This document shows, piece after piece, positions 27,832 through 36,396 of a stretch of 64,000 nucleotides of DNA. Made by a program: the position numbers and the translations under genes. Source of the stretch: Sphingomonas sp. DG1-23 (GTDB taxonomy: Bacteria > Pseudomonadota > Alphaproteobacteria > Sphingomonadales > Sphingomonadaceae). The notes below the pieces were generated by a model that saw nothing but the letters and a program-made list of their open reading frames with translations, did no database searches and was not told the DNA's origin. The first letter of the stretch is position 1. Each line of letters begins with the position of its first letter. Where the stretch lies: NCBI RefSeq assembly GCF_030730875.1, contig NZ_JAVAMA010000007.1, forward strand, positions 124,001 through 188,000. Reading direction: 5' to 3'.

Positions 27832-28951
27832 CGCGGGCTATCTCCTGCTGATGATCGGCCCGCTGGCGGCACCCCTGCCGGCGCCGCTGCCGCTGACCGA
27901 GGCGGTCAAGTCGATCTCGGTCAATACCGGCGGCACGCGCGGCGGCTTTCAGATCACCTTCCATACGGGCAAGACCTCCCCGCTCAATCTCGCGATGCTG
28001 CCGCTCGGCTTCTTCGATCCGATGATCACGCGCGTGGTGATCACCGTGGTCTATCGCGGCATCCCGCAAGTGCTGATGGATGGCGTGGTCACGCGCCACG
28101 AGATCGCTCCGAGCAATTCGCCGGGCGAGTCCACGTTGACCCTCACCGGCGAAGATCTGAGCGTGCTGATGGACGTGGTGCAGATGCGTGTGCCCTGGCC
28201 GGCGGTGCCCGAAGCGGGGCGCGTCGCGGCGATCCTTGCCAAATATGCCGCCTTCGGAGTCATCCCGATGGTGATCCCGCCGATGGTACCGAGCATCGAC
28301 AGCCCCACCAGCCGCTTCGATACGCAGGACGCCACCGACCGCGCCTATCTCGATCAGCTGGCGAAGGCGAACTCCTATGTGTTCTTCGTCGAGCCCGGGC
28401 CGGCGCCGCTCACCAGCATCGCCTATTTCGGTCCCGATATCCGTATTCCCGTTCCGCAGCCTGCGCTCAACGTCAACATGGATGCCTTTACCAATGTGGA
28501 GAGCCTGACCTTCAGCCTCGACGGGCTCGCCAAGAAGCAGACCATCCTGCTCACCTACGACCCCGCTACCGGCAAGATTCCGATCCCGGTGCCGGTGCCC
28601 AATCTCAGCATAACCCATCCGCCGCTCGGTCTGCGCCCGACGCCGCCGTCGCAGATCCTGTTCGAAGGGAGCGCGACGCGGCTGACCCCGGACAAGGCGG
28701 CCAAGCGCGCGCTCGAGATCATGATGAGCGCGAAGGATGCGATCACCGGCCAGGGTTCGCTCGACGTCGCAGCCTATGGCGGCATCCTGCGTGCGCGGAT
28801 GCTGGTCGGCGTGCGTGGCGCGGGGATCACCTATGACGGCATGTACTACGTCAACACGGTCTCGCACACGATCTCGCCGGGAAGCTACAAGCAGAGCTTC
28901 ACCCTCTCGCGCGACGGGCTGATCGCGGCCGGACCGGCGGTGCTGCCATGA
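27824..28951 (+). CDS. Baseplate hub protein, phage late-control gpD-like
   Basis: The 375-residue protein is the gpD/gp27-like hub that forms the base of the spike. Supporting features are the fold-typical TLTGEDLSVLMD segment, the central DRAYLDQLAKANSYVFFVEPG (typical of gpD) and the C-terminal GMYYVNTVSHTISPGSYKQSFTLSRDG. The start is an unusual TTG at 27824, with GGGAGGG at 27811-27817 as ribosome-binding site, and it overlaps the LysM gene by eight bases. No internal ATG would keep the full N-terminal domain. The OB-fold spike is encoded separately by the next gene, unlike fused VgrG. Confidence 0.88.
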   Translation: MLDAGYLLLMIGPLAAPLPAPLPLTEAVKSISVNTGGTRGGFQITFHTGKTSPLNLAMLPLGFFDPMITRVVITVVYRGIPQVLMDGVVTRHEIAPSNSPGESTLTLTGEDLSVLMDVVQMRVPWPAVPEAGRVAAILAKYAAFGVIPMVIPPMVPSIDSPTSRFDTQDATDRAYLDQLAKANSYVFFVEPGPAPLTSIAYFGPDIRIPVPQPALNVNMDAFTNVESLTFSLDGLAKKQTILLTYDPATGKIPIPVPVPNLSITHPPLGLRPTPPSQILFEGSATRLTPDKAAKRALEIMMSAKDAITGQGSLDVAAYGGILRARMLVGVRGAGITYDGMYYVNTVSHTISPGSYKQSFTLSRDGLIAAGPAVLP

Positions 28952-29475
28952 CCGAGGGGCGCTATTTCGGCAAATATCGCGCGACGGTGGTGATGAACAT
29001 CGACCCCGAGCGGCGCGGCCGGATCACGATGATGGTCCCCGACGTGCTGGGACCGACGCCGTCGAGCTGGGCGGAGAGCTGCGCGCCGCTCTCTGGTCCC
29101 ACCGGCCCGCCGATGGGCATGCACATCGTGCCGCCGATCGGCGCCGCCGTATGGGCCGAGTTCGAGCAGGGCGATCTCAACTATCCGATCTGGAGCGGCT
29201 GTCGCTGGAGCAGCGCGTCGGATCTGCCCCCCGATGCCAGCCTCGGCCTGCCGGTGTCGCCCAACATCGTGATGCAGACGCTCGGCCAGCATTGCCTGAT
29301 CATCGGCGATGCGCCGCCGACGCCGGCGACGGGCGGCATCGTGCTGCGCAGCGCCACCAAGGCGATGATCGTGGTCAACGATACCGGCATCTACATCAAC
29401 AACGGCAAGGGTGCGTCGATCCAGCTCGTGGGGCCGAGCGTGACGATCAACAACGGCGCACTGATGGTGACATGA
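28948..29475 (+). CDS. Spike protein with gp5/VgrG-like OB fold
   Basis: The 175-residue protein begins with YFGKYRATVVMNIDPERRGRI-like residues, the typical start of gp5/gpV OB-fold domains, and continues with GMHIVPPIGAAVWAEFEQGD and PIWSGCRW. The C-terminal 70 residues form a short beta-helix-like repeat (VLRSATKAMIVVNDTGIYIN, then ASIQLVGPSVTINNGALMV), the needle that carries the PAAR tip. Together with the gpD gene it makes the spike complex. It overlaps the gpD gene by four bases. Confidence 0.9.
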   Translation: MTEGRYFGKYRATVVMNIDPERRGRITMMVPDVLGPTPSSWAESCAPLSGPTGPPMGMHIVPPIGAAVWAEFEQGDLNYPIWSGCRWSSASDLPPDASLGLPVSPNIVMQTLGQHCLIIGDAPPTPATGGIVLRSATKAMIVVNDTGIYINNGKGASIQLVGPSVTINNGALMVT

Positions 29476-29487
29476 GGGAGGCTCGAC

Positions 29488-29811
29488 ATGCCCGGCATGC
29501 TGGTTGAAGCGACCGCAAGCATCATGTGCAGTCATGGCGGCAAGGCGATGCCGACCGCGGTGAACGCGCGCGTCACTTTGGGAGGCGTGCCGAGCATGAC
29601 GATCGCGACGACGATGACCGTCACGGGCTGCGCCTTCCCGCCGCCGCCTGCCGCCAACGGGCCGTGCGTCACCGGCCAATGGCTCACCGGCACCACGCGG
29701 GTGCTGTCGAACGGCCAGCCGCTGATCGTCCAGTCGAGCACGTCGCTTTGCGCACCCACCGGCACGCCGCTGGTGATCACCGTTCCCCAGGCAAGGGTCA
29801 TGGCCCAATGA
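29488..29811 (+). CDS. PAAR-like spike tip protein
   Basis: The 107-residue protein follows the spike gene and has the layout of PAAR-like/DUF4280 tip proteins: MLVEATASIMCSHGGKAMP, then a TVTGCAFPPPPAANGPCVTG and SSTSLCAPTGTPLVI pattern. Cys13, His15 and later Cys residues could hold a metal at the tip, as in Afp10. GAGG at 29475-29478 and GGGAGG nearby serve as the ribosome-binding site. It overlaps the gp25 gene start by four bases. Confidence 0.85.
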   Translation: MPGMLVEATASIMCSHGGKAMPTAVNARVTLGGVPSMTIATTMTVTGCAFPPPPAANGPCVTGQWLTGTTRVLSNGQPLIVQSSTSLCAPTGTPLVITVPQARVMAQ

Positions 29812-30182
29812 ACGCGCGCATCGAGATAGACTTTCCCTTCGCGATCGACCCTCGCGGGCGCACCGCGACGACGGATGAGGCGGATCACGTCCGCGACATG
29901 ATCGAGCAATTGCTGTTCACGCGCCCCGGCGAGCGCGTGAACCGGCCCGATTTCGGCGCGGGCGTAATGCATCAGGTCTTCGCTTTCGCCAGCCCCGAGG
30001 CGGCGACCGCGCTCGAGTTCACCACCCGCGCCGCGCTCCAACGCTATCTCGGCGACGTGATCGAGGTGCAGAAGCTCGACGTGACGGCGATCGACGCATC
30101 GCTGCAGGTCGAGATCCACTACGTGATCCGCGCCACTGGCGAGCGCCCGGTCCAGACCTTCGTCGTGGGAGGCCCCGCATGA
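29808..30182 (+). CDS. Baseplate wedge protein, GPW/gp25 family
   Basis: The 124-residue protein is a gp25-type lysozyme-like fold without lysozyme activity; it starts the sheath on the baseplate. Recognisable are FPFAIDPRGRTATTDEADHV, the strongly conserved LLFTRPGERVNRPDFGAGV and the last VEIHYVIRATGE strand. In Afp this is Afp9. The ATG overlaps the PAAR gene stop, and the stop overlaps the next baseplate gene. Confidence 0.93.
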   Translation: MNARIEIDFPFAIDPRGRTATTDEADHVRDMIEQLLFTRPGERVNRPDFGAGVMHQVFAFASPEAATALEFTTRAALQRYLGDVIEVQKLDVTAIDASLQVEIHYVIRATGERPVQTFVVGGPA

Positions 30183-32983
30183 GCAGCGCTCCTTTATACT
30201 GCGTGCAGGACGACAAGCGCCGCACGGCGATCCGCAAGGCCGATCTCAACGGCATCGATTCCATCGAGGTCGACTGCGCGCAGACCACGCTGATCTTGAC
30301 CTTTCTCGGCCGTGCGCCCGACTGGATCCAGCCGGAGAATATCCGGATCGAGGGCGGCAGGCGCGAGCGCGACATCAAGGTGCTCGCGGTCGAAATCGAG
30401 CGCGCCGACGACGAGGGGCTCGACGACCGCATGTTCGTGACGGTCGACCGGCCGGGCGATTTCTCGATCTATCGTCTCGTCATCGTCGCGCGCGACGAGA
30501 GCGGGCGCCCGATCCCGGGGCCGCCGAGCGATTTCGACATGCGCTATGCCGCGGCCGAGTTCAGCTTCAAGGCGGGATGCCCGCAGGATCAGGATCCTGC
30601 CGATTGTCCGCCTTGCCTGCCCGAACCGGTTTCGCCGGTCTCGATCGACTATCTCGCGAAGGACTATCAGAGCTTCCGCCGGCTGATGCTCGACCGGCTC
30701 GCGCTCACCATGCCCGAATGGAAAGAGCGGCACGCGCCCGACATCGGCATCACCCTAGTCGAGCTGCTCGCTTATGCCGCCGACGATCTTAGCTATTATC
30801 AGGACGCGGTCGCGACTGAGTCCTTCCTCGATAGCGCGCGGCTGCGCGAGTCGGTCCGTCGCCATTGCCGACTGGTCGATTACCGCCTGCATCAGGGGGC
30901 TTCCGCGCGCACCTGGGCAGTATTCGAACTGGGCGGTGCCGACGAAATCAAGATCGCGCCGACCGATCTGATGCTCACCACCGCGCTGCCCGGCGAGCAC
31001 GACGCGATGGTCCGCGAGGCGGACGTCGCGGACATCGCATGGAGCGACTATCTGGTGTTCGAGGCTCCCGCCGAGGTGCCGTCGCTCAAATTCCGCCGCG
31101 CGCGCAACCGCATCGAATTCTATGACTGGGGCGGCAGCGAATGCTGCCTGATCAAGGGTGCGACTTCGGCGACCCTGGCCGAGGCCGTCGAACCCGATCA
31201 GCCGCCGCAGCCATCCTCCGATGAAGGCGAGGGCGGTAGCGATGGGGAGGGCGGAGGTGGTGCGTTCGACACCAGTCAGCCGGGCGCCCTGCTCCGCGCC
31301 GATAATCGGCCGGAGAAGCAACCCGCCGCCGCGTCTCAGGAGGAAACCGTCACTCCCGGCGAACGCCCCGGCGCGCTCGGACTCGCGCCCGGCGACGTGC
31401 TCGTCCTTGCGGAGGTGATCGGCCCGCGAACCGGCCAGCCCGGCGACGCCGATCCCACGCGCCGCCACGCGGTCCGGCTCACTGCAGTCGAGGAAAACGT
31501 GGATCCGCTCAACGGGCGGCGCATCGTCAATGTCCAATGGTGTGCCGAGGACGCACTGCCTTTCCCCTTCTGTCTCTCCGCGCGCAGCGAGGCGCCGAAC
31601 TGCGAATGGCTGCCAGGAATCAGCGTGGCATTCGGCAATGTCGTGCCGGTCGACCATGGCCGCAGCATCGAGCAATCGCTGCTGCCGGTGGGGGTCGGCC
31701 GGATCGAGGCAGATTGCGACGATCGCTGCACGCCTTCCGAAACGCGCTACATCGCCAAGCGCTACCGCCCGCGGCTCGAATGGCCCGACGTGACCTACAT
31801 CGCGCCGCCCGCGAGCGCCGAGCAGCTTTGCGGCAGCTGCGGCGGCACCGCGGCATCGGTCACCGGCAAGCCCGACCCGGTTGTCGCGCTTCCCGCGATC
31901 CATCTCACCAGCGTGGCTCCTGCAGACGGGGAGCAGCAGGGCTTGAGCGCCGCGCTCGCACAGGTTCGCTACGATGGTGAGCGGGTGACGCTCGAAAAGC
32001 ATGCGATCGATGAAAAAGCAGTAGCCACGGAAGTGGCCGCGACCTTGTGGCGGCCCCGGCTCGATCTGCTCGATTCGGACCCGCAGGACGCACATTTCGT
32101 CGTGGAGATGGCCGAGGACGGCAGCGCGGGACTGCGCTTCGGTGACGGCGTCTGCGGCCGCGCGCCGGTGGCGGGCGAGCGCTTCTTCGCATATTACCGC
32201 GTCGGCAACGGCCCCGCCGGCAATGTCGGCGCGGGCGCGCTCAGGCACCTCGTGTTCCGCAATGCCTTTCCTGATGGCGTGACGCTCACCGTCACCAATC
32301 CGCTTCCCGCGCAAGGCGGCACTGCGCCCGAACCGATGGCGGACGGCAAGCTTCGCGCGCCGCAGCTCTTCCGCAGCCGGCTCGAGCGCGCCGTCGCCGC
32401 CGAGGATTATGCTGCGATCGCGATGCGCGATTTCCCGGCCTTGGTGCAACGCGCCGCCGCGGCGCTGCGCGCAACCGGGGTGCGGAGCGAAGTGCAGGTC
32501 GCGATCGATTCCTTCGGCGCTTCGGATCCGCCGCAATCCCTGCTCGATTGCATCGCCGCGCATCTCGAACGCTATCGCCGCATCGGCCATGACGTGCGCG
32601 TCGTTCCCGCCCGAAAGGTTCCGATCGATCTCGCGCTGCGCGTCTGCGTCACGCCGGGCCATGTCGCCGAGCAGGTGCTGACCGAACTTCGCGAAGCGCT
32701 CGGTCCCCGGCTCGACCGTTCGAACCGTCCCGGCTTCTTCAATCCCGATGCGCTCACCTTCGGCGAGGGGGTGATGACCAGCCGCATCCTTGCCGCCGCG
32801 CACCGCGTGCCGGGCGTGGCGCACGCCGAGGTGACCCGGCTCGAACGGCTGTTCGAAGGGCCGGACGGCGAGCTCGAGGCCGGCATTCTGAAGCTCGGTC
32901 CGCTCGAGCTGGCGCGGCTCGATCAGGACCGCGACGCGCCCGAGAATGGGCGGCTGTCGCTGACGATGGAGACGGGGAAATGA
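30179..32983 (+). CDS. Putative baseplate protein J-like 1 (Afp11/Pvc11-like)
   Basis: The 934-residue protein has a gpJ/gp6-type arrangement: a family-specific N-terminal domain, then the helical segment SIDYLAKDYQSFRRLMLDRL and DIGITLVELLAYAADDLSYYQDAVATES (about residues 155-215), which is the signature of this baseplate family. An acidic, Gly-rich linker of about 60 residues lies near residues 340-400. The C-terminal part (FGDGVCGRAPVAGERFFAYYRVGNGPAGNVGAG, cut here to its key residues FGDG and GNGPAGN) forms the wedge domain. A Cys-cluster (CPQDQDPADCPPC) near residue 140 may bind zinc. It is coupled to gp25 and to the next gene. Confidence 0.87.
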   Translation: MSSAPLYCVQDDKRRTAIRKADLNGIDSIEVDCAQTTLILTFLGRAPDWIQPENIRIEGGRRERDIKVLAVEIERADDEGLDDRMFVTVDRPGDFSIYRLVIVARDESGRPIPGPPSDFDMRYAAAEFSFKAGCPQDQDPADCPPCLPEPVSPVSIDYLAKDYQSFRRLMLDRLALTMPEWKERHAPDIGITLVELLAYAADDLSYYQDAVATESFLDSARLRESVRRHCRLVDYRLHQGASARTWAVFELGGADEIKIAPTDLMLTTALPGEHDAMVREADVADIAWSDYLVFEAPAEVPSLKFRRARNRIEFYDWGGSECCLIKGATSATLAEAVEPDQPPQPSSDEGEGGSDGEGGGGAFDTSQPGALLRADNRPEKQPAAASQEETVTPGERPGALGLAPGDVLVLAEVIGPRTGQPGDADPTRRHAVRLTAVEENVDPLNGRRIVNVQWCAEDALPFPFCLSARSEAPNCEWLPGISVAFGNVVPVDHGRSIEQSLLPVGVGRIEADCDDRCTPSETRYIAKRYRPRLEWPDVTYIAPPASAEQLCGSCGGTAASVTGKPDPVVALPAIHLTSVAPADGEQQGLSAALAQVRYDGERVTLEKHAIDEKAVATEVAATLWRPRLDLLDSDPQDAHFVVEMAEDGSAGLRFGDGVCGRAPVAGERFFAYYRVGNGPAGNVGAGALRHLVFRNAFPDGVTLTVTNPLPAQGGTAPEPMADGKLRAPQLFRSRLERAVAAEDYAAIAMRDFPALVQRAAAALRATGVRSEVQVAIDSFGASDPPQSLLDCIAAHLERYRRIGHDVRVVPARKVPIDLALRVCVTPGHVAEQVLTELREALGPRLDRSNRPGFFNPDALTFGEGVMTSRILAAAHRVPGVAHAEVTRLERLFEGPDGELEAGILKLGPLELARLDQDRDAPENGRLSLTMETGK

Positions 32984-35900
32984 GCGATTCCGGCTGCTCC
33001 TGCCAGAGCTGCACCTCCGGTGCGGGCGCCTGTGGCTGCTGCGAAGGGGTCGAATCGATCACGCCGCGCGCGATCGCCAACCGGCCCGGCCTCGCGCGGC
33101 TTTCCGGGCGGATCGGCACCCACGCCGATTTCCTCGAAACCATGCAGGCCCGGCTGGCGACGCATGCGCTTCAGGAAGGGGGGCGCCCGCTCGCCGCGCT
33201 GCGTACCCGCGATCCCGCCGACGCCTCGATCGCTCTGCTCGATGCCTTCGCCGTTACCGGTGACGTGCTGACCTTCTATCAGGAGCGCATCGCCAACGAA
33301 GGCTATCTGCCTACCGCCACCCAGGATCGTTCGGTGCGCGAGCTGGCGCGGCTGATCGGCTACGAGCCAGGACCGGGCGTGTCGGCGAGCACCTATCTCG
33401 CGTTCACGCTCGACAGCGACGCCGAGACGCCGGTCACGATTCCGGCGGGCACCGGCGCCAAGTCGCTCCCCCGCCAGAACGAGCTGCCCCAGATATTCGA
33501 GACATCGCGCGATCTTGTTGCGCGTGCGCGCTGGAATCTGCTCGGCGTGCGTACGAGCGAGCCCGAGCGCGGGCAGAATCGCGATGCCGATAATTATACA
33601 ACGGACATCTATCTTGCCGGCACCGACACCGGACTGAAGCCGGGCGACGCGTTGCTCTTCCAATATGGCCAAGGCACGCCGGAGCCGATGCGGGTGGTCG
33701 CTGTTGACGCGGACACCACGGCCAAGCACACTTTTGTTGCCGTCGAGCCTTGGCAACGCATCGCAGCCGCCACCGATCAGGATGCCGTCGAGGTCCTGGT
33801 CACCGACGACATGCTGAAGGCGCTGATCGAGCTGCGGGACCAGGCTCCGGGCGGGGCGAACGCCCTGATCGTCGTGAACGGCATCAACCATCTCGAAAGC
33901 GTCGCAGCCGGCGACCGGAATGCTGCACGGCTCGAACTCGTCGACGAAATTGCCGTCGCACGAAAAAATCTCGGCACGCTTCCGCATACCAAGGTGCGTG
34001 AATGGCTCGACAAGGTGGAGGCGTGTCTGCAGCCGGCGAACCTCGCCGCTGCCAGCTATGACGGGCCGCCGCCGACGGTCCCATTCGCCGGTGCCGCCCA
34101 GGCTGCAGACGCGCAGGCATCCGATGACGATGACGTGCCGACGCGTCCCTCGTGGATCGAGAAACTGGCGCTTCCCGCTTCGGTGCCGCCGCGCAGTGCC
34201 GAGAAGCTCGCGCTCAGCACCTCCACAAGCTTCGCCAAAGGGTCGGACGCCGCCTACAAGACGTTGAGCGTGGCAGTGCCTGCGGTCGGCGAACAGCTCG
34301 GCGCGGCGCTGTCGGGCACGCGCGTGCTCGAAGGCGATCTCAAGGTCTTCGCCTTCCGGGTTCGTTCGGGGCTGTTCGGCCGAACCTTTCCCAAGCGCAC
34401 CGGCGTCTCGCGCTCGGAGAGCACCACCGAAACCTACGAGATCGGCGAATGGCCGATCGCGTCGCTGATCAACGACGGGCAGGAACTTTTCCTACGGGAA
34501 AATGCCGAAATTCTCACGCTCGAATCGCCGCAAGAAGGGATTCTCCCCAATTCCTGGGTGATGGTGGACATGCGCGCAATCGATGCGCCGAAGGACGATG
34601 GCGGTGGCAGCGGTCCGATCACCAGCGGCCCCGGCGCCAATGGCGGTTATGAGGAAAGATGGCTGCTCGCCCCCACGCAGCCGCTTCTGCTCGCGCGCGC
34701 AGTTTCGGTCGATCCCAAGGTCGCCCGCGCCGATTATGGCGGCATCGGCGACAGCACAGGGATCCGCCTCAGCGAAGCCGACAGATGGTTCAAGGTCCGC
34801 CCGGAATATTATTACTATGTCGGCAACCAGGATGTCATCGATCGCGACTTCCAGCTGATACGCCGCACCACCGTCTATGCCCGCCCCGAGCAATTGGCGC
34901 TCGCCGCGCGTCCGCTGGTGCAGAATTTCTGCGTCGAACCCGAACCGGGCAAGCCGCTGCCGTGGATCGAGCTCGACGGCACCTATTCGGGGCTCGAGCC
35001 GGGCCGCTATGTCGCAGTCAGCGGCGAGCGTGCCGACATCGACGGCGTCGCCGGCGTGGTCGCCAGCGAGATCGCGATGATCGCCGAGGTCGTCCACGGC
35101 GTGCGCGGTCCCGATAGCGAGCCGATCACGCCCGGCGACAAGGATGCGGCGCTCGGCGACGCGGTCCACACCTTCCTGCGCTTCGCCAATCCGCTGTCTT
35201 ATTGCTATGGTCGCGGCGGCGTCACCCTGCAGGCCAATGTGGCGAAGGCGACGCATGGCGAGACGGTGCGCGAGACGCTCGGCAATGGCGACGCCGCCGC
35301 GCCCCGCCAACGCTTTCCGCTCAAGCGCTTTCCGCTCACCTACACGCCAGCGCCGAACGCCACCGGGCTCGCCACCAGTCTCGAGGTGTTCGTCGACGAC
35401 ATACGCTGGCGGCCCGAGTCCAACTTCATCGCCACCGGCCGCCACGAGCGCGTCTATACCGTGCGCAACGATGCCGGCGGCAAGGCGACGGTGATCTTCC
35501 CCGATGGCCGCGACGGCGCGCGACCGCCCACGGGATCGCAGAATATTCGGGCAGTCTATCGCTCGGGCATCGGCCGGCCGGGCAATCTCGGTGCGGGCCG
35601 GATCGACCAACTCGTGGTTCGGCCGCTCGGGGTGAAGGGCGTGGTCAATCCGGTGGCCGCGACCGGCGGCGCCGACGCCGAGCCGCGCGAGCGCACCCGC
35701 AAGAATGCGCCGGTCTCGACCATGGCGCTAGATCGCCTCGTCTCGATCCGCGACCATGAGGATTTCGCGCGCAGCTTCGCGGGCATCGCTCTTGCCAGCG
35801 CGCAGGTGATGGCCTCGGGCAGCCGCCGTATCGTGCACCTCACGGTCGCGGCGGAGGATGATGCACCGCTCGACCCGAACGGCGCGCTGCTCGAGAATCT

Positions 35901-36387
35901 GCGCGGCGCGTTCCGCCGGCTCGGCGATCCCGATCTGCCGGTGGCGGTGACGCCGCGCGAACTCAAGCTGCTGATCACTTCGGCCAAGGTCCGGATCGAT
36001 CCCGACCGCCTATGGGAGCCGGTGGCCCAGGCGATCCGGGCCAGGCTGCTCGATCTCTTCGGCTTCGAGGCGCGCGAGCTGGCGCAGGGCGCTGCGCCGA
36101 GCGTGCTGGTCGCCGCGATCCAGTCGGTCCCGGGTGTCGCGTGGGTCGATCTCGACGTGTTCGGCGGCGTGAGCACGATGGGCGGGCCCGCCGGCGCGCG
36201 GTTGCCGCGCACACCCGACCAGATCGCGCAGGGCGTGGAAAAGGCCGTCGCGCAGGGCGTGTCGCGTTGGGTGCCCGCCTTGCCGGCGCGCCCAGATCGC
36301 CTTGCATCGCAGGCATTGCTCCCCGCCGAGCTGCTGCTGCTCAGCGCCGACGTTCCCGCAAGCCTCGTCCTCAACCAGATCAAATAG
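32980..36387 (+). CDS. Putative baseplate assembly protein J-like 2 (Afp12-like, TIGR02243 type)
   Basis: The 1135-residue protein starts with a Cys-rich tail (CSCQSCTSGAGACGCCEG) followed by ITPRAIANRPGLARLSGRIG and HADFLETM, the typical beginning of the TIGR02243 putative baseplate assembly family. The signature DPADASIALLDAFAVTGDVLTFYQERIANEGYL lies at about residues 75-110 (only the key residues D-x-x-I-x-L-L-D and F-Y-Q-E-R-I-A-N-E-x-Y-L are needed). The C-terminal half contains a wedge-like repeat and RQNIRAVYRSGIGRPGNLGAG-like sequence. With the preceding gene it gives two J-type proteins, as in Afp11/12. It ends nine bases before the next ATG. Confidence 0.88.
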   Translation: MSDSGCSCQSCTSGAGACGCCEGVESITPRAIANRPGLARLSGRIGTHADFLETMQARLATHALQEGGRPLAALRTRDPADASIALLDAFAVTGDVLTFYQERIANEGYLPTATQDRSVRELARLIGYEPGPGVSASTYLAFTLDSDAETPVTIPAGTGAKSLPRQNELPQIFETSRDLVARARWNLLGVRTSEPERGQNRDADNYTTDIYLAGTDTGLKPGDALLFQYGQGTPEPMRVVAVDADTTAKHTFVAVEPWQRIAAATDQDAVEVLVTDDMLKALIELRDQAPGGANALIVVNGINHLESVAAGDRNAARLELVDEIAVARKNLGTLPHTKVREWLDKVEACLQPANLAAASYDGPPPTVPFAGAAQAADAQASDDDDVPTRPSWIEKLALPASVPPRSAEKLALSTSTSFAKGSDAAYKTLSVAVPAVGEQLGAALSGTRVLEGDLKVFAFRVRSGLFGRTFPKRTGVSRSESTTETYEIGEWPIASLINDGQELFLRENAEILTLESPQEGILPNSWVMVDMRAIDAPKDDGGGSGPITSGPGANGGYEERWLLAPTQPLLLARAVSVDPKVARADYGGIGDSTGIRLSEADRWFKVRPEYYYYVGNQDVIDRDFQLIRRTTVYARPEQLALAARPLVQNFCVEPEPGKPLPWIELDGTYSGLEPGRYVAVSGERADIDGVAGVVASEIAMIAEVVHGVRGPDSEPITPGDKDAALGDAVHTFLRFANPLSYCYGRGGVTLQANVAKATHGETVRETLGNGDAAAPRQRFPLKRFPLTYTPAPNATGLATSLEVFVDDIRWRPESNFIATGRHERVYTVRNDAGGKATVIFPDGRDGARPPTGSQNIRAVYRSGIGRPGNLGAGRIDQLVVRPLGVKGVVNPVAATGGADAEPRERTRKNAPVSTMALDRLVSIRDHEDFARSFAGIALASAQVMASGSRRIVHLTVAAEDDAPLDPNGALLENLRGAFRRLGDPDLPVAVTPRELKLLITSAKVRIDPDRLWEPVAQAIRARLLDLFGFEARELAQGAAPSVLVAAIQSVPGVAWVDLDVFGGVSTMGGPAGARLPRTPDQIAQGVEKAVAQGVSRWVPALPARPDRLASQALLPAELLLLSADVPASLVLNQIK

Positions 36388-36396
36388 GAGCACGCG

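Noticed and set aside
30755..32824. 689-codon open frame opposite the first J-type protein
   Set aside because: Antisense shadow of a well-supported baseplate gene; no motif present.
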